From assembly GCA_001972305.1 (NCBI GenBank), contig BDDD01002359.1:165674-229673 (forward strand): DNA of 64,000 bases, read 5' to 3'. Below are positions 1-9,472 of the stretch, piece after piece. The notes beneath the pieces were generated by a model. That model saw only the letters and a list, made by a program, of their open reading frames with translations, was not told the origin of the DNA and did no database searches. The number at the start of each line of letters is the position of its first letter. Within the stretch, counting starts at the first letter, position 1. The stretch comes from Cephalotus follicularis. Lineage: Eukaryota; Streptophyta; Magnoliopsida; Oxalidales; Cephalotaceae. The position numbers and the translations under genes were made by a program.

Positions 1-16
1 GTTCCTTCCGCAATAC

Positions 17-1783
17 CTACAATACAATCTGCAAGTGCTGCATGTGTTCCTCAACACTCTCTGAGTAGATCAAGATGTCATCTAAAAATATCACAACAAA
101 CTGATCAAGATACGGTTGGAACACTCTGTTCATGAAGCACATAAAGGCTGCAGGAGCATTTGTCAAACCAAACGGCAATATCAAGAACTCGTAGTGCCCA
201 TATCTGGTTCGGAACGCGGTTTTCTCCACATCACCTTCTCGGATCCTCAGTTGATGATAGCCTGTTCTTAAGTCAATCTTGGAGAACACGGTTGAACCTT
301 GCAATTGATCGAACAACTCCTCAATATGTGGCAGAGGATACTTGTTCTTTACCGTCACTTGATTCAGCAGTCTGTAATCAATGCATAGCCGCATTGATCC
401 ATCCTTCTTCTTTACGAACAGAACCGGTGCTCCCCATGGTGACACACTCGGTCCGATAAAACCCTTATCAAGGTAGTCCTGCAGTTGAACTTTTAACTCC
501 TTCAGTTCAGCAGGAGCCATTCTGTATGGTGCTTTTGATATAGGAGCAGTCCCAGGCTGTAGTTCAATACTGAACTCAATATCTCTCTCCGGTGGTAGTG
601 AAGTGAGATCATCTGGAAATACATCAGGAAAATCACATACAACTGGAACTTGCTCTATACTAGGCGTACCTTTCGTATGATCAATCACATACGCCAAATA
701 GCCTTCACACCCTTGCTTAAGATACTTCTGTGCTCGGGTATATGAGATGATCGGAGCAGTGACATTCTTCTCTCCGATAAACTTGCACTCTGTCCCATCT
801 TGCAAGTAGAACGTCATCACCTTGTTGTAGCAATCAACACAAGCATGATGAGTATATAACCAGTCCATCCCCAAGATTACGTCAAACTCTCGGATAGGCA
901 ACACTATCAGGTCAGCGGACAACTCAATCCCAGCTAACATGATTTCACAGTCATTCAGAACAGTATCGGATAAAAGACAAGTACCCGCAGGAGTACTCAC
1001 CTCCAAAACATATGGCAATCTAGCAGTAACACCATGCAATTTACGAGCAAAGCTAGATGCAATAAATGAATGTGTTGCACCAGGGTCAATCAACACATGT
1101 GCTAATATGCCAGATATGTAAATGGTACCTCCCACAACAGTAGTGGATTCTGGCACATCATCCTTGGATAAGGTGTAGACCCTACCTTTCATGATCCCAT
1201 TACCAATGTCAATACGTGGTTGAGCAGCTGAAACACTACCGCTAGCACCAGCACTCCCCTGTTGGCCGCGTGCTTGCTCCCTCATCATCGGGCATTTATT
1301 AAGCATATGATCTTGCGATCCACATCGCAAACACTTCCCCATTCTTTTCCAACATTCGGCCTCACCGTGATTCTGACGGCCGCAAAAAGTACATCCACTT
1401 GCATTCTGTTGGTTACTTCGGCCAGGTGTCCTTGATCGGTTACGTCTAGAACCACCTTGCCCTCTATTATCAGACTTGTTTGATCGAGCAGGATTATTGC
1501 TTCCCTGACCTTGTGACTGTACGGCTCTCGATTGAGTAGCTCGAGACCATTCTGTCCTCCTCTCATTAGCATCTACCTCGAGAATCATTGCCCTCTCAGC
1601 AACTTCAACAAAAGATGTAAGCTGCAGCGCCAACAGTTTGGATCTGATATATGGTCGAAGGCCTTTTAGGAACCTCCGAATCATCCGGAACTCTCCCTCC
1701 ACTAGATAAGGCGTGTGTATGGCCAGCTCTACAAATCTGGTCTGGTACTGGGCTACCATCATGTCTCCTTGACGTAGCTCCAT
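17..1783 (-). CDS. gypsy gag-pol fragment (gag C-part, protease, RT)
   Basis: An open frame of 588 codons that would give capsid C-part, nucleocapsid, protease and RT of a retrotransposon polyprotein. Two CCHC knuckles lie at residues 131-144 ([14 protein letters not shown]) and 151-164 ([14 protein letters not shown]). The protease site is [10 protein letters not shown] at 231-240. It has D-P-G rather than D-S/T-G; the sister copy also has it, so it is a family trait and not decay. RT has [19 protein letters not shown] and the FLDD catalytic motif at 566-569. The first Met is not the true start: the same frame continues upstream across TAG at 1814-1816. Confidence 0.88.
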   Translation of the reverse strand: MELRQGDMMVAQYQTRFVELAIHTPYLVEGEFRMIRRFLKGLRPYIRSKLLALQLTSFVEVAERAMILEVDANERRTEWSRATQSRAVQSQGQGSNNPARSNKSDNRGQGGSRRNRSRTPGRSNQQNASGCTFCGRQNHGEAECWKRMGKCLRCGSQDHMLNKCPMMREQARGQQGSAGASGSVSAAQPRIDIGNGIMKGRVYTLSKDDVPESTTVVGGTIYISGILAHVLIDPGATHSFIASSFARKLHGVTARLPYVLEVSTPAGTCLLSDTVLNDCEIMLAGIELSADLIVLPIREFDVILGMDWLYTHHACVDCYNKVMTFYLQDGTECKFIGEKNVTAPIISYTRAQKYLKQGCEGYLAYVIDHTKGTPSIEQVPVVCDFPDVFPDDLTSLPPERDIEFSIELQPGTAPISKAPYRMAPAELKELKVQLQDYLDKGFIGPSVSPWGAPVLFVKKKDGSMRLCIDYRLLNQVTVKNKYPLPHIEELFDQLQGSTVFSKIDLRTGYHQLRIREGDVEKTAFRTRYGHYEFLILPFGLTNAPAAFMCFMNRVFQPYLDQFVVIFLDDILIYSESVEEHMQHLQIVL

Positions 1784-2297
1784 CAGCTCTGTCTCCCATC
1801 TGTCACGCTCTATCTACGGTACATAAGCATTCAGAAACTCGGACTAAAATCTGTCCCAAGTTCTGTTGAGTCCACGGGATTCCCATTTCGCTTCTGTTCT
1901 CTCCCACCAGTACGTCGCTTCGCCCCATAGGCGGTACACAGCAAAACTGAGCTTCTGCTCATCTGTACAGTCTAGAGCAGTAAAGATCTTCTCCAGATCT
2001 CTAATCCATCTCTCAGCAGCATTAGCATTCAGCTCGCCATTAAAGGTCGGAGGATTCTGTCGCATGAACCGCTCCAGATCTCGGCCAAATCCACCTGCAT
2101 GACAAGCATCCGGTGCTAGCTGGTATGCTCGGTTAACCTCATACATCTGCCGGATCTGCTCCATGTTAGCTGTATTAGCTTGCATCTACTGTCGGAAGAG
2201 ATCCGCCAGATTATCAAAATTACTTCTGTCATCATGGACTGGGGGAACATTTTCGGGTACTGGCGGAGCATTGAATCCGCCGTCGGCTCTTGGTGTC
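1784..2297 (-). pseudogene. gypsy gag N-terminal part, interrupted
   Basis: N-terminal gag in the same frame as the downstream gag-pol, broken by three in-frame stops: TAG at 2186-2188, 1844-1846 and 1814-1816. The open part 1844-2185 has the usual plant retrotransposon gag look, with FMRQNPPTFNGELNANAAER, then WIRDLEKIF and YWWERTEAKWES. The homologous copy at 19606-19921 shows the same segment. No start codon is visible: the codon where one would be expected, near 2297, reads CTG. Confidence 0.85.
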
Positions 2298-2715
2298 AGT
2301 AGCACCAAACAGTATGTATATACTAATATAAGTAGTATATATGGTAACATTAATCAAAACAGTAGTTTTGTAATCGATAGTTTCATCAGAAATGATGTTT
2401 AAACCATAATTTGTACACATAGTACTTAGCTTGATCAATCATTTAAAATATCAGTAATAATGGTGTTAAATAGCACCATACAGTAGATATATCCTAACAT
2501 AAGTGGAATATACAGTAACATTTAATTAAAACAGTAGTTTCCATAAATCGTAGCATTCACTTGAAATGGTGTTTAAGCCATAATTGGTGCATATAGCACA
2601 TAATCCGTTCAATCAGTGACATTTCAGTAGTAATGATGTTAACTAACCTCAAACAGTATGTATTATATGATGGTATCATATACAGATCAGTAGCATTACA
2701 AATCAGTAGCAATTC
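2289..2715. repeat. Tandem repeat, about 170-bp unit, 2.5 copies
   Basis: Units begin near 2289, 2463 and 2636. Each starts with a variant of GTGTYARTAGCACCAWACAG, followed by a TATAT-rich stretch, an AAACAGTAGTTT segment, and an ATGGTGTTTAARCCATAATT segment. The third copy is partial. It sits at the gag-proximal end of the L2 LTR. Confidence 0.7.
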
Positions 2716-2743
2716 ATTGATGTTATGCAGTTCCAGCCCAGAA

Positions 2744-2814
2744 CAGTCGACTGCCCTCAAGAACCAGTCGGCTGTCGGGTTGAGTAGTCGACTGCATTCT
2801 ATGCCAGTCGACTG
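2744..2814. repeat. GTCGAC palindrome cluster, type S
   Basis: Four CAGTCGACTG-like sites in 71 bp (about 2744, 2764, 2785, 2805), one with the variant core GTCGGC. It lies about 1260-1330 bp from the LTR start, where the other L2 copy has a G-type cluster. Confidence 0.85.
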
Positions 2815-3823
2815 GTTTTGCCCAGAAATGTGGCAGATCAGTTTTGTGTAATGCAATTCCAATGTCAAATCATTCCAATGCAAGGAGAAAATTAACACAC
2901 ACATATGCATGATCATATCTTCCAAAACATAACACTACCCCTACCTCAATTTGCTATCCCAAGATCAATTGTGTGATCTTTCTCTTTAAAGCTCCCAAGC
3001 CTTTTCCAAGCTTTCACCAATCAATTCCTTTAATTTCAGTAGGTTCAATCTATGCATGTTATAGGTACATGCAACAATTCAGTAAATTCAGTAAGCATAA
3101 TAGCAAATCCAATCAGTAACTTAAGTCCTTATTTCATTAAGCTTTATATCCTTCCATTTACTACTTCTTATGCATGTTCAACTATTTCAATTCAAATCCT
3201 CTTAGTGAACAGTAGGTGTACATGGATACCATGAAGGAATTCAGTAGGTTATGAGGGAACTACAACAACCTTCTAATTCATTCTAGATCCCATACTCCTT
3301 TATTTGAGCTAGGTGTTGCATTCCATATAATTCCATCACTTAGAAGGTGTTAACTAATCATTTACAGTAGATTAACATTCCCTTAACCTCCATGTCAGCT
3401 TACAACAACACAGGAAGTTAGAATCGAACTTACCAGGAGGAGTCACAAGCTTGCCCTTTTTCCTTCTTTGAGGTTTAAGTTCCAAACCTTCCAAAGCAAG
3501 CTTTCAATCAATCAAGCAATTCTTTCAGTCATAAGTGTTTCCAACACTCATAATACCCTCACATTCAGATGATATAGGGCACGAATTTGCCAGAGAATCA
3601 TTTGTTCCACATTTCTCATCTTTCCTTCTCTCCCTCACATCTCATGTTTTCTTATCTTTCTTTCTTGATTCTTGCAGATGGCAGGCTTGCAGGTTGCATA
3701 GCACATCCAAGGGCTCTCCTTGCATGTCATGGTCGGTTGTGTATGTCTATGACACCTGTCATTAAGCATGCCACGCCTCAAGCTCAGTTGACACCTGCAC
3801 AGACACATGTTCTGTCGAATTTA

Positions 3824-3903
3824 CAGTCGACTGGATTCATTGGACAGTCGACTGTCCTCAACACGCAGCAGGCAGTCGACTGATCCCCTGTGTCAGTCGG
3901 CTG
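3824..3903. repeat. GTCGAC palindrome cluster, type S
   Basis: Perfect CAGTCGACTG at 3824, 3845 and 3873, plus CAGTCGGCTG at 3894. Offset from the LTR start is about 170-250 bp, the same as in the solo LTR at 42308-42968. Confidence 0.88.
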
Positions 3904-4076
3904 TTCTGGTGAAATAAGGGTTTCATAAGTTCGGTTTTCACCAAACGAACCTCCATTCATTCTAAACATAATTAATCACAGGAGAACATAACAATTGGAC
4001 AATAATTCAATTAAAATGTATATTTTATTTCAATAATCGGATCAATATACATCAAATTGAAATTGCGGTTATTACA

Positions 4077-4960
4077 TATACATTAAAGGATTTAAAACCT
4101 CTCCCCATGTTTAAAAATTAGATTTGTGGGATTGTTTACTCCCTCTCGAAACACAAATTTGTCATTGGAGAGCTAAAACCATTGCAGCCAATTGGGACCA
4201 TTTTGAACTACCATATCGCACCAAGTTAGTAACAGAAGACCAAATCCTAAAAAATTACTCAAGCAATGCCATAGTGATATTCGTTTCAACATACAAACCA
4301 ATTTCCTCCCATTGATACAAAACTATGAGAAAGATTTAACCCAAGATGCAACTCTTTACAAAGAAGACAAAAATTTATGGCCACACCACTTCAATAATAA
4401 CAAAAGATTGAAACAAAGATGGTAACCAATGTCATCACAACAAATTATGGCAGAGACGTCAACATCGTAGACGCCATCACTACAGATTCGGACAAATTGC
4501 GGCAGAAACGTCAACATCATAGCCGCCATTCACTATTTCAGGCACTCAGAAGACAAGATACTATTCATAAATAGTAACTCCACCAGACAAGTTACTATTC
4601 ATAAATAGTAAACCCACTCAATAAGACTTATATATACTAAGCCTTCCTTAATCAAAAAAAAAAAAAAGGAGTTCCACACACAAGTCTTTATTTCCTAAGT
4701 TTGTATTCTTACAAACCTAGTTTCCCTTTAACAAGTGTTTCAATTCTCCAACCAATTTCTCTCAACCATTTCTCTCTAGTTGTAAACACTTAGAGCCTAA
4801 GTGTAAACACTTAAGTGTTGTAACCATCCTGCAGTATTGAAGTATTGTAAGCATTACAGCATAAGTTCAAGCAATCATTTCAAGTAAGTTTTGTACATAC
4901 TCCATGTCCATGTAAGTTTTTATTTTATGTAAGCTTTGTACATATTTTATATAGGGATGG
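4077..4960 (+). other. Probable pararetrovirus intergenic/promoter region
   Basis: About 0.9 kb without a long ORF. On the plus strand a decayed coding tail up to about 4425 is followed by two diverged copies of a unit with a TGACGT-like element (GACGTCAAC near 4446 and ACGTCAACATC near 4506). Next come two copies of the self-complementary ACTATTCATAAATAGT (about 4560, 4594), a TATA box (TTATATATACTA, 4628-4639), an A14 tract, and an inverted repeat around 4785-4830. This order suits a caulimovirid-type promoter and leader. The call is inferential and no database comparison was made. Confidence 0.42.
4440..4612 (+). promoter_or_regulatory. Repeated TGACG-type and hairpin elements upstream of a TATA box
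   Basis: Two about 34-bp units near 4443-4478 and 4498-4534 share GGCAGARACGTCAACATC. They are followed by paired copies of ACTATTCATAAATAGTAA. TGACG elements upstream of TATA are typical of pararetroviral and plant stress promoters; activity here is unknown. Confidence 0.4.
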
Positions 4961-6244
4961 TTAAATATTTTTTACGGTATTTTCTATTCTAGATAGTTGT
5001 GCTCCTAATGTCTGAAGGTGTCTGTTTGTATAATTATTTTGTTGAATAATTTTATTGGTCTCATTTGTTGTTATTTGATTATTACTTGCTTTGAAAGGTG
5101 CATCTTGAATTTGATTATTTTGAATGTTAATTTGAATTTTTTCAGATGGTGGATGAATAGCTTCTATAATTTTATTATCAGAAGTTATCCATGTTGTAGA
5201 GATTTTTTGATTCATAAATATTTTAACTTCTTTATTATTATTTTGAATTTTTGGTGTGTCATTTTCTTTAATAATTTTTTCTATTGAAATTTGTTTATTC
5301 TCAGGGATTTTTTCTTCTTCATTTTTTTTTTATTTTCTTGTTGGTTAAGGTAAATTGATAAATAGTCAAAAAAACATAACATGAGCTTTGATTTTAATAA
5401 TGTACTCATACCATGCTGTTCGAATATTATTCTGTTCAATCTCAGAATATTTTTTAAAGAATCTGTGTCTTTTACGTAAATATTTTTCTTGAAAAAAATC
5501 TCTTCTTATTAAGTCTTTATTAATTTCAAATGGTTCATTAATTATAATTGCCGTAAGCTGAGAAGGAGGTTTCATCTCAGAATATGTTGGAGAAATAGGT
5601 TCATTAATTTCTTGCGAATCATTTTGAGAATTTTGAGAATCACATTGTGTATAAATTCCTTTTAAAATACTTGACTGGCTTGAAATTTTAGATAATTTAG
5701 TTTTAGTATCAAAATAATTTACTTTTTCAGATCTAATACTAGAAGTTGAAGCTCTATGTGGTTGAATTTGATAATTTTTATCTAATTTTTCATCACAAAT
5801 ATTTAAATAATTAAAATTTTCTTTTAAATCTTCTTGTGCTGAATGGGTTTTGATGGTTTTATCAAACCTAACTTGTTCTAATCTTTCTTTATCTGATTTA
5901 ATTTGTAATCTAGAATAACAATATTTTGCAATATGATTAGGCTTTCCACAATAATAACAATTGTTATAAATTCTTTGATTTGGTATTTCTAATTTTTTAT
6001 CTTGCTTTATCTTTTTATCTAATAATTGAATATTTTGTTTATTCTTAGTAATTTTTATAGTTTGATCAATTCTTTGAATTCTTTCAGTAAAATTAAACGG
6101 ATTAAATGTATTATATTTATAAATTTCTTTGTTTGAAATCTTTGGGGGTTTCCAATTTTGCCATTGTTTTATTCTTTCATCTAATTATTTATCTCTAATT
6201 GAATTATTACTAGTTTCTGAACCACTATATGATCTCGAAGACAT
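4961..6244 (-). pseudogene. Endogenous pararetrovirus-like coding remnant (zinc-knuckle protein)
   Basis: AT-rich minus-strand coding relic starting at an ATG at 6242-6244 and broken by several stops, the first about 20 codons in. It carries one CCHC knuckle, CYYCGKPNHIAKYC, near 5915-5960. This suggests a capsid-type nucleic-acid-binding protein. The piece at 5366-5575 has a basic stretch with a tryptophan motif (IRTAWYEYI), and the piece at 4961-5215 ends in a short coiled-coil-like segment. Low GC and lysine/asparagine-rich composition differ from the neighbouring retrotransposons. I read it as old Caulimoviridae-type sequence. A diverged LTR-element gag is the alternative. Confidence 0.45.
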
Positions 6245-6261
6245 AGCTCTACATAATTGAT

Positions 6262-7497
6262 TGAAATAAGCACTCTTGCAATATACAAGAGTGGTTCTCC
6301 GATTTAGAGTGGTTCGGCTAACTCTTGCCTACGGCCACTTTTCCCAAGGGGGCTCCTTGAGTTTCCACTATCTCGAATTGATTACGGTAGCAATTCGTTA
6401 CACCTTACAATTTCGTGATTGACCTCAATCACAAGACCTTGACCTCAAGACCTTAAAGGATTCTCCTCTTTTACAAGTGGTTGTGAATTTGTGTTTACAA
6501 GATAACCTCTCAAATAGGTTTGATATGGCTTATACAGAACACAATATGAATCTCCCAGAATAACTCAAGATATGGAGCTTTGAATCTTTTTAGAACACTA
6601 TGGAGCACTTGAGCTTTTTGACACTAGAATGCTTGAATTTGATTTCTCTCTTGATGTTGTGTAATTCTTGTTGAATTGATGTAGTTCAGTTGTACTTCTC
6701 TGAGATTTGAATCTTCCTTTTATAGGCAGAAGAGTCTTATAGCCGTTGCATAAATCCTGGAAGGTTTTGATTTAAAAATGTGTTGATGCAACTTTGTCTT
6801 TGTCTCTGCTGGCAGAAAGACGTCGATGTCTTTATAAAGGCGTCGATGTCTTTGACTGTTACTAGCCGTTGTAAGTGCGCTAACTAGTCGTTCCGTGTTT
6901 CCCGGGTCAATCATTTGAAAAGACGTCGATGTCTTCAGAAAGGCGTCAATGTCTTTGCTGGGAATTTGTCCAGGTATTTGAACTTATGAGCATCACATCA
7001 ACTTCTTCTTCAAGGGTCGATGTCTTTTCTAGATTTTACAGATTGGTCTAGAAAGACATCGATGTCTTTTGGAAGGGATCGATGTCTTTTGTTGGACGTC
7101 GATGTCTTCTGAAACAAGGACTGATGTCTTCATTCAAACTTGACCTGTAACTTTCGAAGCCTAAGACGTCGATGTCTTCTTGAAAGGGGTCGATGTCTTA
7201 TGGATAAACGTCGATGTCTTTGCCTGTAAGGATCGATGTCTTTGCTCAAATTTGACCTGTAACTTTGGACACTAAAGACGTCGATGTCTTTCTTCAAAGG
7301 GATCGATGTCTTTCTCCAAATTTGGCCTGTAACTTCGATGGCTTCAAGACGTCGATGTCTTCTTCAATGAGGGTCGATGTCTTTCTTCTTGTAGTTGATT
7401 TTTGCCTTTTGTACATCTTTCTAATAACTTGCACATCAAGTAAACTAAATGCAAATATGTTATCATCAAAACAAGGATTGAGACTAAATCGTCAACA
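6262..7497 (-). mobile_element. Sirevirus-type solo LTR, D-palindrome variant
   Basis: The outer edge at 7497 reads TGTTGACGATTTAGTCTCAA on the minus strand, matching the LTR start of Sireviruses A and B (TGTTGACATTTATGTCTCAA). The far end (6262-6420) matches the A LTR ends: AGAGTTAGCCGAACCACTCT, and the AGTGGAAACTCAAGGAG segment of the 3' LTR. There is no coding region on either side, so it is a solo LTR. Left edge is approximate; a weak duplication (TTGAT against TTTAT) fits 6262. Confidence 0.75.
6815..7385. repeat. GTCGAT palindrome cluster, type D, in higher-order repeats
   Basis: About 17 sites of the AAGACGTCGATGTCTT type, often alternating between a GACGTCGATGTC form and a GGATCGATGTC form. 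A spacer resembling CAAATTTGACCTGTAACTTT recurs near 7139, 7247 and 7318, so the cluster is itself a tandem array. It lies about 110-680 bp from the LTR start, where Sirevirus A carries type G. Confidence 0.88.
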
Positions 7498-7721
7498 TTT
7501 ATTCATACCTAAATCAAATTTTTAAAGTTTTAGTTTCACTACATGCAAGTATATGACCCCTCTAGCTAACGACAGAGTGTTTCGATGGTCTACTTGGACT
7601 TACACTCCGTCTGCCCTAACACCCCAATTCTCTAACTGCTAGAATATGATCTAATCCTACACTCACATAGGCACCCTACCCAGAAGCTTAGAAACTTTGA
7701 CTCCAAAATTTTATTAGGGCG
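7498..7721. other. Unassigned spacer
   Basis: 224 bp between the solo LTR and the copia C LTR fragment. I see no ORF, terminal motif or repeat. It may be remnant LTR or original flanking DNA. Confidence 0.4.
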
Positions 7722-7791
7722 TATATATATATATTAGGGTTTTATGCATCTAGATATTTTATTGCTTAAACGCCATAAGGTTTCAACAAAA

Positions 7792-7803
7792 TGGTATCAG
7801 AGC
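7792..7803 (+). other. Primer-binding site of copia C
   Basis: TGGTATCAGAGC, complementary to the 3' end of initiator methionine tRNA, 3 bp after the LTR end (CAACA). Confidence 0.9.
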
Positions 7804-7920
7804 TGGATTTAATGCATATATATAGTTAGAAACATGTTGTTGATGATATGCTTGAATTGTTTGGGTTTAATCCGTGAGACGGAAGTATGAGATGCAATTT
7901 ATGATTCACTGCAGCTGCGC

Positions 7921-8195
7921 AACCGTCGGCGGTTTCGATCAAACCGTCGACAGTTACGTGATACCACTGCACCTAATCGCACGAAGACGCTTAGGCGCTA
8001 AAGCGCTGGTGCTTTTGAGAAAAGCGTCGACGCTTAGGCGCTAAAGCGTTGACGCTTTTGAGAAAAGTGTCGACGCTTGCGACGTTAAAACTGCACCATT
8101 ACTCGACAAAAGCGTCGACGCTTCAACGCATGAGTGTCGACGCTTAAACGCATGAACGTTGACGCTTTGTATTGAAGCGTTGACGCTTTGGCGTG
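7921..8195. repeat. GTCGAC palindrome cluster, type G, in the copia C leader
   Basis: About ten sites of the AAGCGTCGACGCTT type with CpG-decay variants (GCGTTGACGC, GTGTCGACGC) and AGGCGCTAAAGCGCTG-like variants, in the leader after the primer site and outside the LTR. Confidence 0.88.
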
Positions 8196-8938
8196 AAAAA
8201 GACAGAAAAATAGTTTTTCTAATTACCCAATCAAGTGTTTATATTTGTAGAAACATATCAATCAAGTTTATTAGTTAATTCAATAATATTGAATATGCAT
8301 GATGGTATGGCTATGGACTTGACCTAGTTTGTCTTATTTTAATTCAAGTGTTGAATGTATGTATTTATTCTTCATTATTTTCGGGTTGTAATATTTTTGA
8401 GACTTGCATGTCTCTCTTCTCTCTCTTAATTTGTATCTGTAATTCTTCTTCACCTCCTTGTAACTCCCCTTGATTTATTTCAAGGTTTATGTAGTTTATA
8501 GTTGGTTTATGTAATTGAAGAGCGAGAGTTACAGTGGAAGCAAATTTGAGAAGAGCGAAGATATTACAAGATCCATGCATGTATGGGAGGGAATGTATGA
8601 TTGCAATAACATACCTAGGAATGAGACCAGCAGCTTGTTTGAGAGTCAAACAAGTTGCAGTAGTAAAAGTCCATAAGTTGCCATTAGTTTATAGTATGTA
8701 TGTGATGCATGTCTAAATTTTGCTCTTGGGGTTCCAATGACCTCCCCATAATATGCCATATATCTGTAATTTGATTAATAAAGGGTTGGCTAATAATAAT
8801 AATAATAATAATGAGACTTATATTATTATTGCTCAATTATACCATGATATCAAGTTAAAGCAAAACGGGCACAAGAGAGTGTTCGGTCGTTGCCTTCTGC
8901 CATTACAACTGATATAGATGCTTTTGGAAATTGTGAGT
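8196..8938 (+). other. Copia C leader, no recognised gene
   Basis: Noncoding stretch between the palindrome cluster and the leader repeats. A minus-strand ORF at 8365-8649 has no recognisable features and is antisense to the element. A TAA microsatellite occupies 8791-8813. Confidence 0.5.
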
Positions 8939-9238
8939 GTTTTGGCCCCCGTCAAGGCTTACCTTTTCTGGGAACATCTATATAAGTTGAACATGAGATG
9001 TACATGCATATGAATTGTGAATGTGAATGTTTTGGCCCCCGTCAAGATTTAAAGTCATTGATTCATCGTGTGTTTAATTGTAGGTTAAGCTTGACTAGAA
9101 TACATATGACGTTTTGGCCCCCGTCAAGGTCATGCGTAAACTAGAGGCAAAAGCAATGATCGGGAATCATGCTATTGTATGGTTGGCAAGAGTTTGCCTA
9201 ACTACAAGATTCAATATGGTGTTTTGGCCCCCATCAAT
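8939..9238 (+). repeat. Four leader repeats with GTTTTGGCCCCCGTCAA
   Basis: Copies at 8939, 9029, 9111 and 9221 (the last with one change), spaced 82-110 bp with unrelated DNA between. They lie between the primer site and gag. Function unknown; leader repeats could act in packaging or translation, but nothing in the sequence proves this. Confidence 0.85.
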
Positions 9239-9472
9239 GTTATATTGAATATGTTGTAGGACACCAATCCCCACTCGGAAATAAGATCCATGAGACCTGG
9301 ATTGTTATTTCTCGTCTCCTATAATATTTGAAGGTTATGAGATTCACGTAAAACAGTGGGAGCCTGAGAGGAAAAATACCTAAAAGATTAAAGAGCAAAT
9401 CTTTATGGTTATAAACATTTAAAATTGAATTTACCTGAATGTTGTCTTTTTTTTATATCTGTCGAAATCGCA

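Larger units (their letters stand above)
1..2297 (-). mobile_element. Ty3/gypsy element G1a, internal region (partial)
   Basis: Minus-strand gag-pol of a Ty3/gypsy LTR retrotransposon. Reading leftwards it has gag, two zinc knuckles, protease and reverse transcriptase, and it runs off the window inside RT. The gag N-terminus abuts LTR-like DNA near 2297 with no clear primer-binding site, so the leader is lost or unrecognised. A second copy of the family lies at 18170-19921 in the same orientation. The lineage is probably del/Tekay-like, but the diagnostic integrase C-terminus lies outside the window. Confidence 0.9.
2297..4076 (-). mobile_element. L2-family gypsy LTR, copy 1
   Basis: LTR-like DNA whose outer edge at 4076 reads TGTAATAACCGC on the minus strand, a usual gypsy LTR start. 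The L2 copy at 24973-27135 matches it along most of its length, including a pyrimidine-rich stretch ending in a TTGCAG-like site (about 3600-3690 and 26560-26640). It is probably the 5' LTR of G1a, although the junction at 2297 lacks a primer site. It carries two S-type palindrome clusters. No gene seen. Confidence 0.72.

Noticed and set aside
4961..6244. Functional viral gene
   Set aside because: Several in-frame stops and frame breaks; it can only be described as an old, defective relic, and its family assignment is itself uncertain.
6815..7385. CRISPR-like array of short repeats
   Set aside because: Repeats are 12-16 bp palindromes at irregular spacing inside a plant LTR, with no constant-length spacers; they are treated as LTR palindrome clusters.
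7781..7803. tRNA gene fragment
   Set aside because: Only the 12-nt primer-binding complement is present, at the position expected for an LTR element; no cloverleaf.
8365..8649. 94-codon minus-strand ORF in the copia C leader as a captured gene
   Set aside because: No domain, antisense to the element, and length within chance for this composition.
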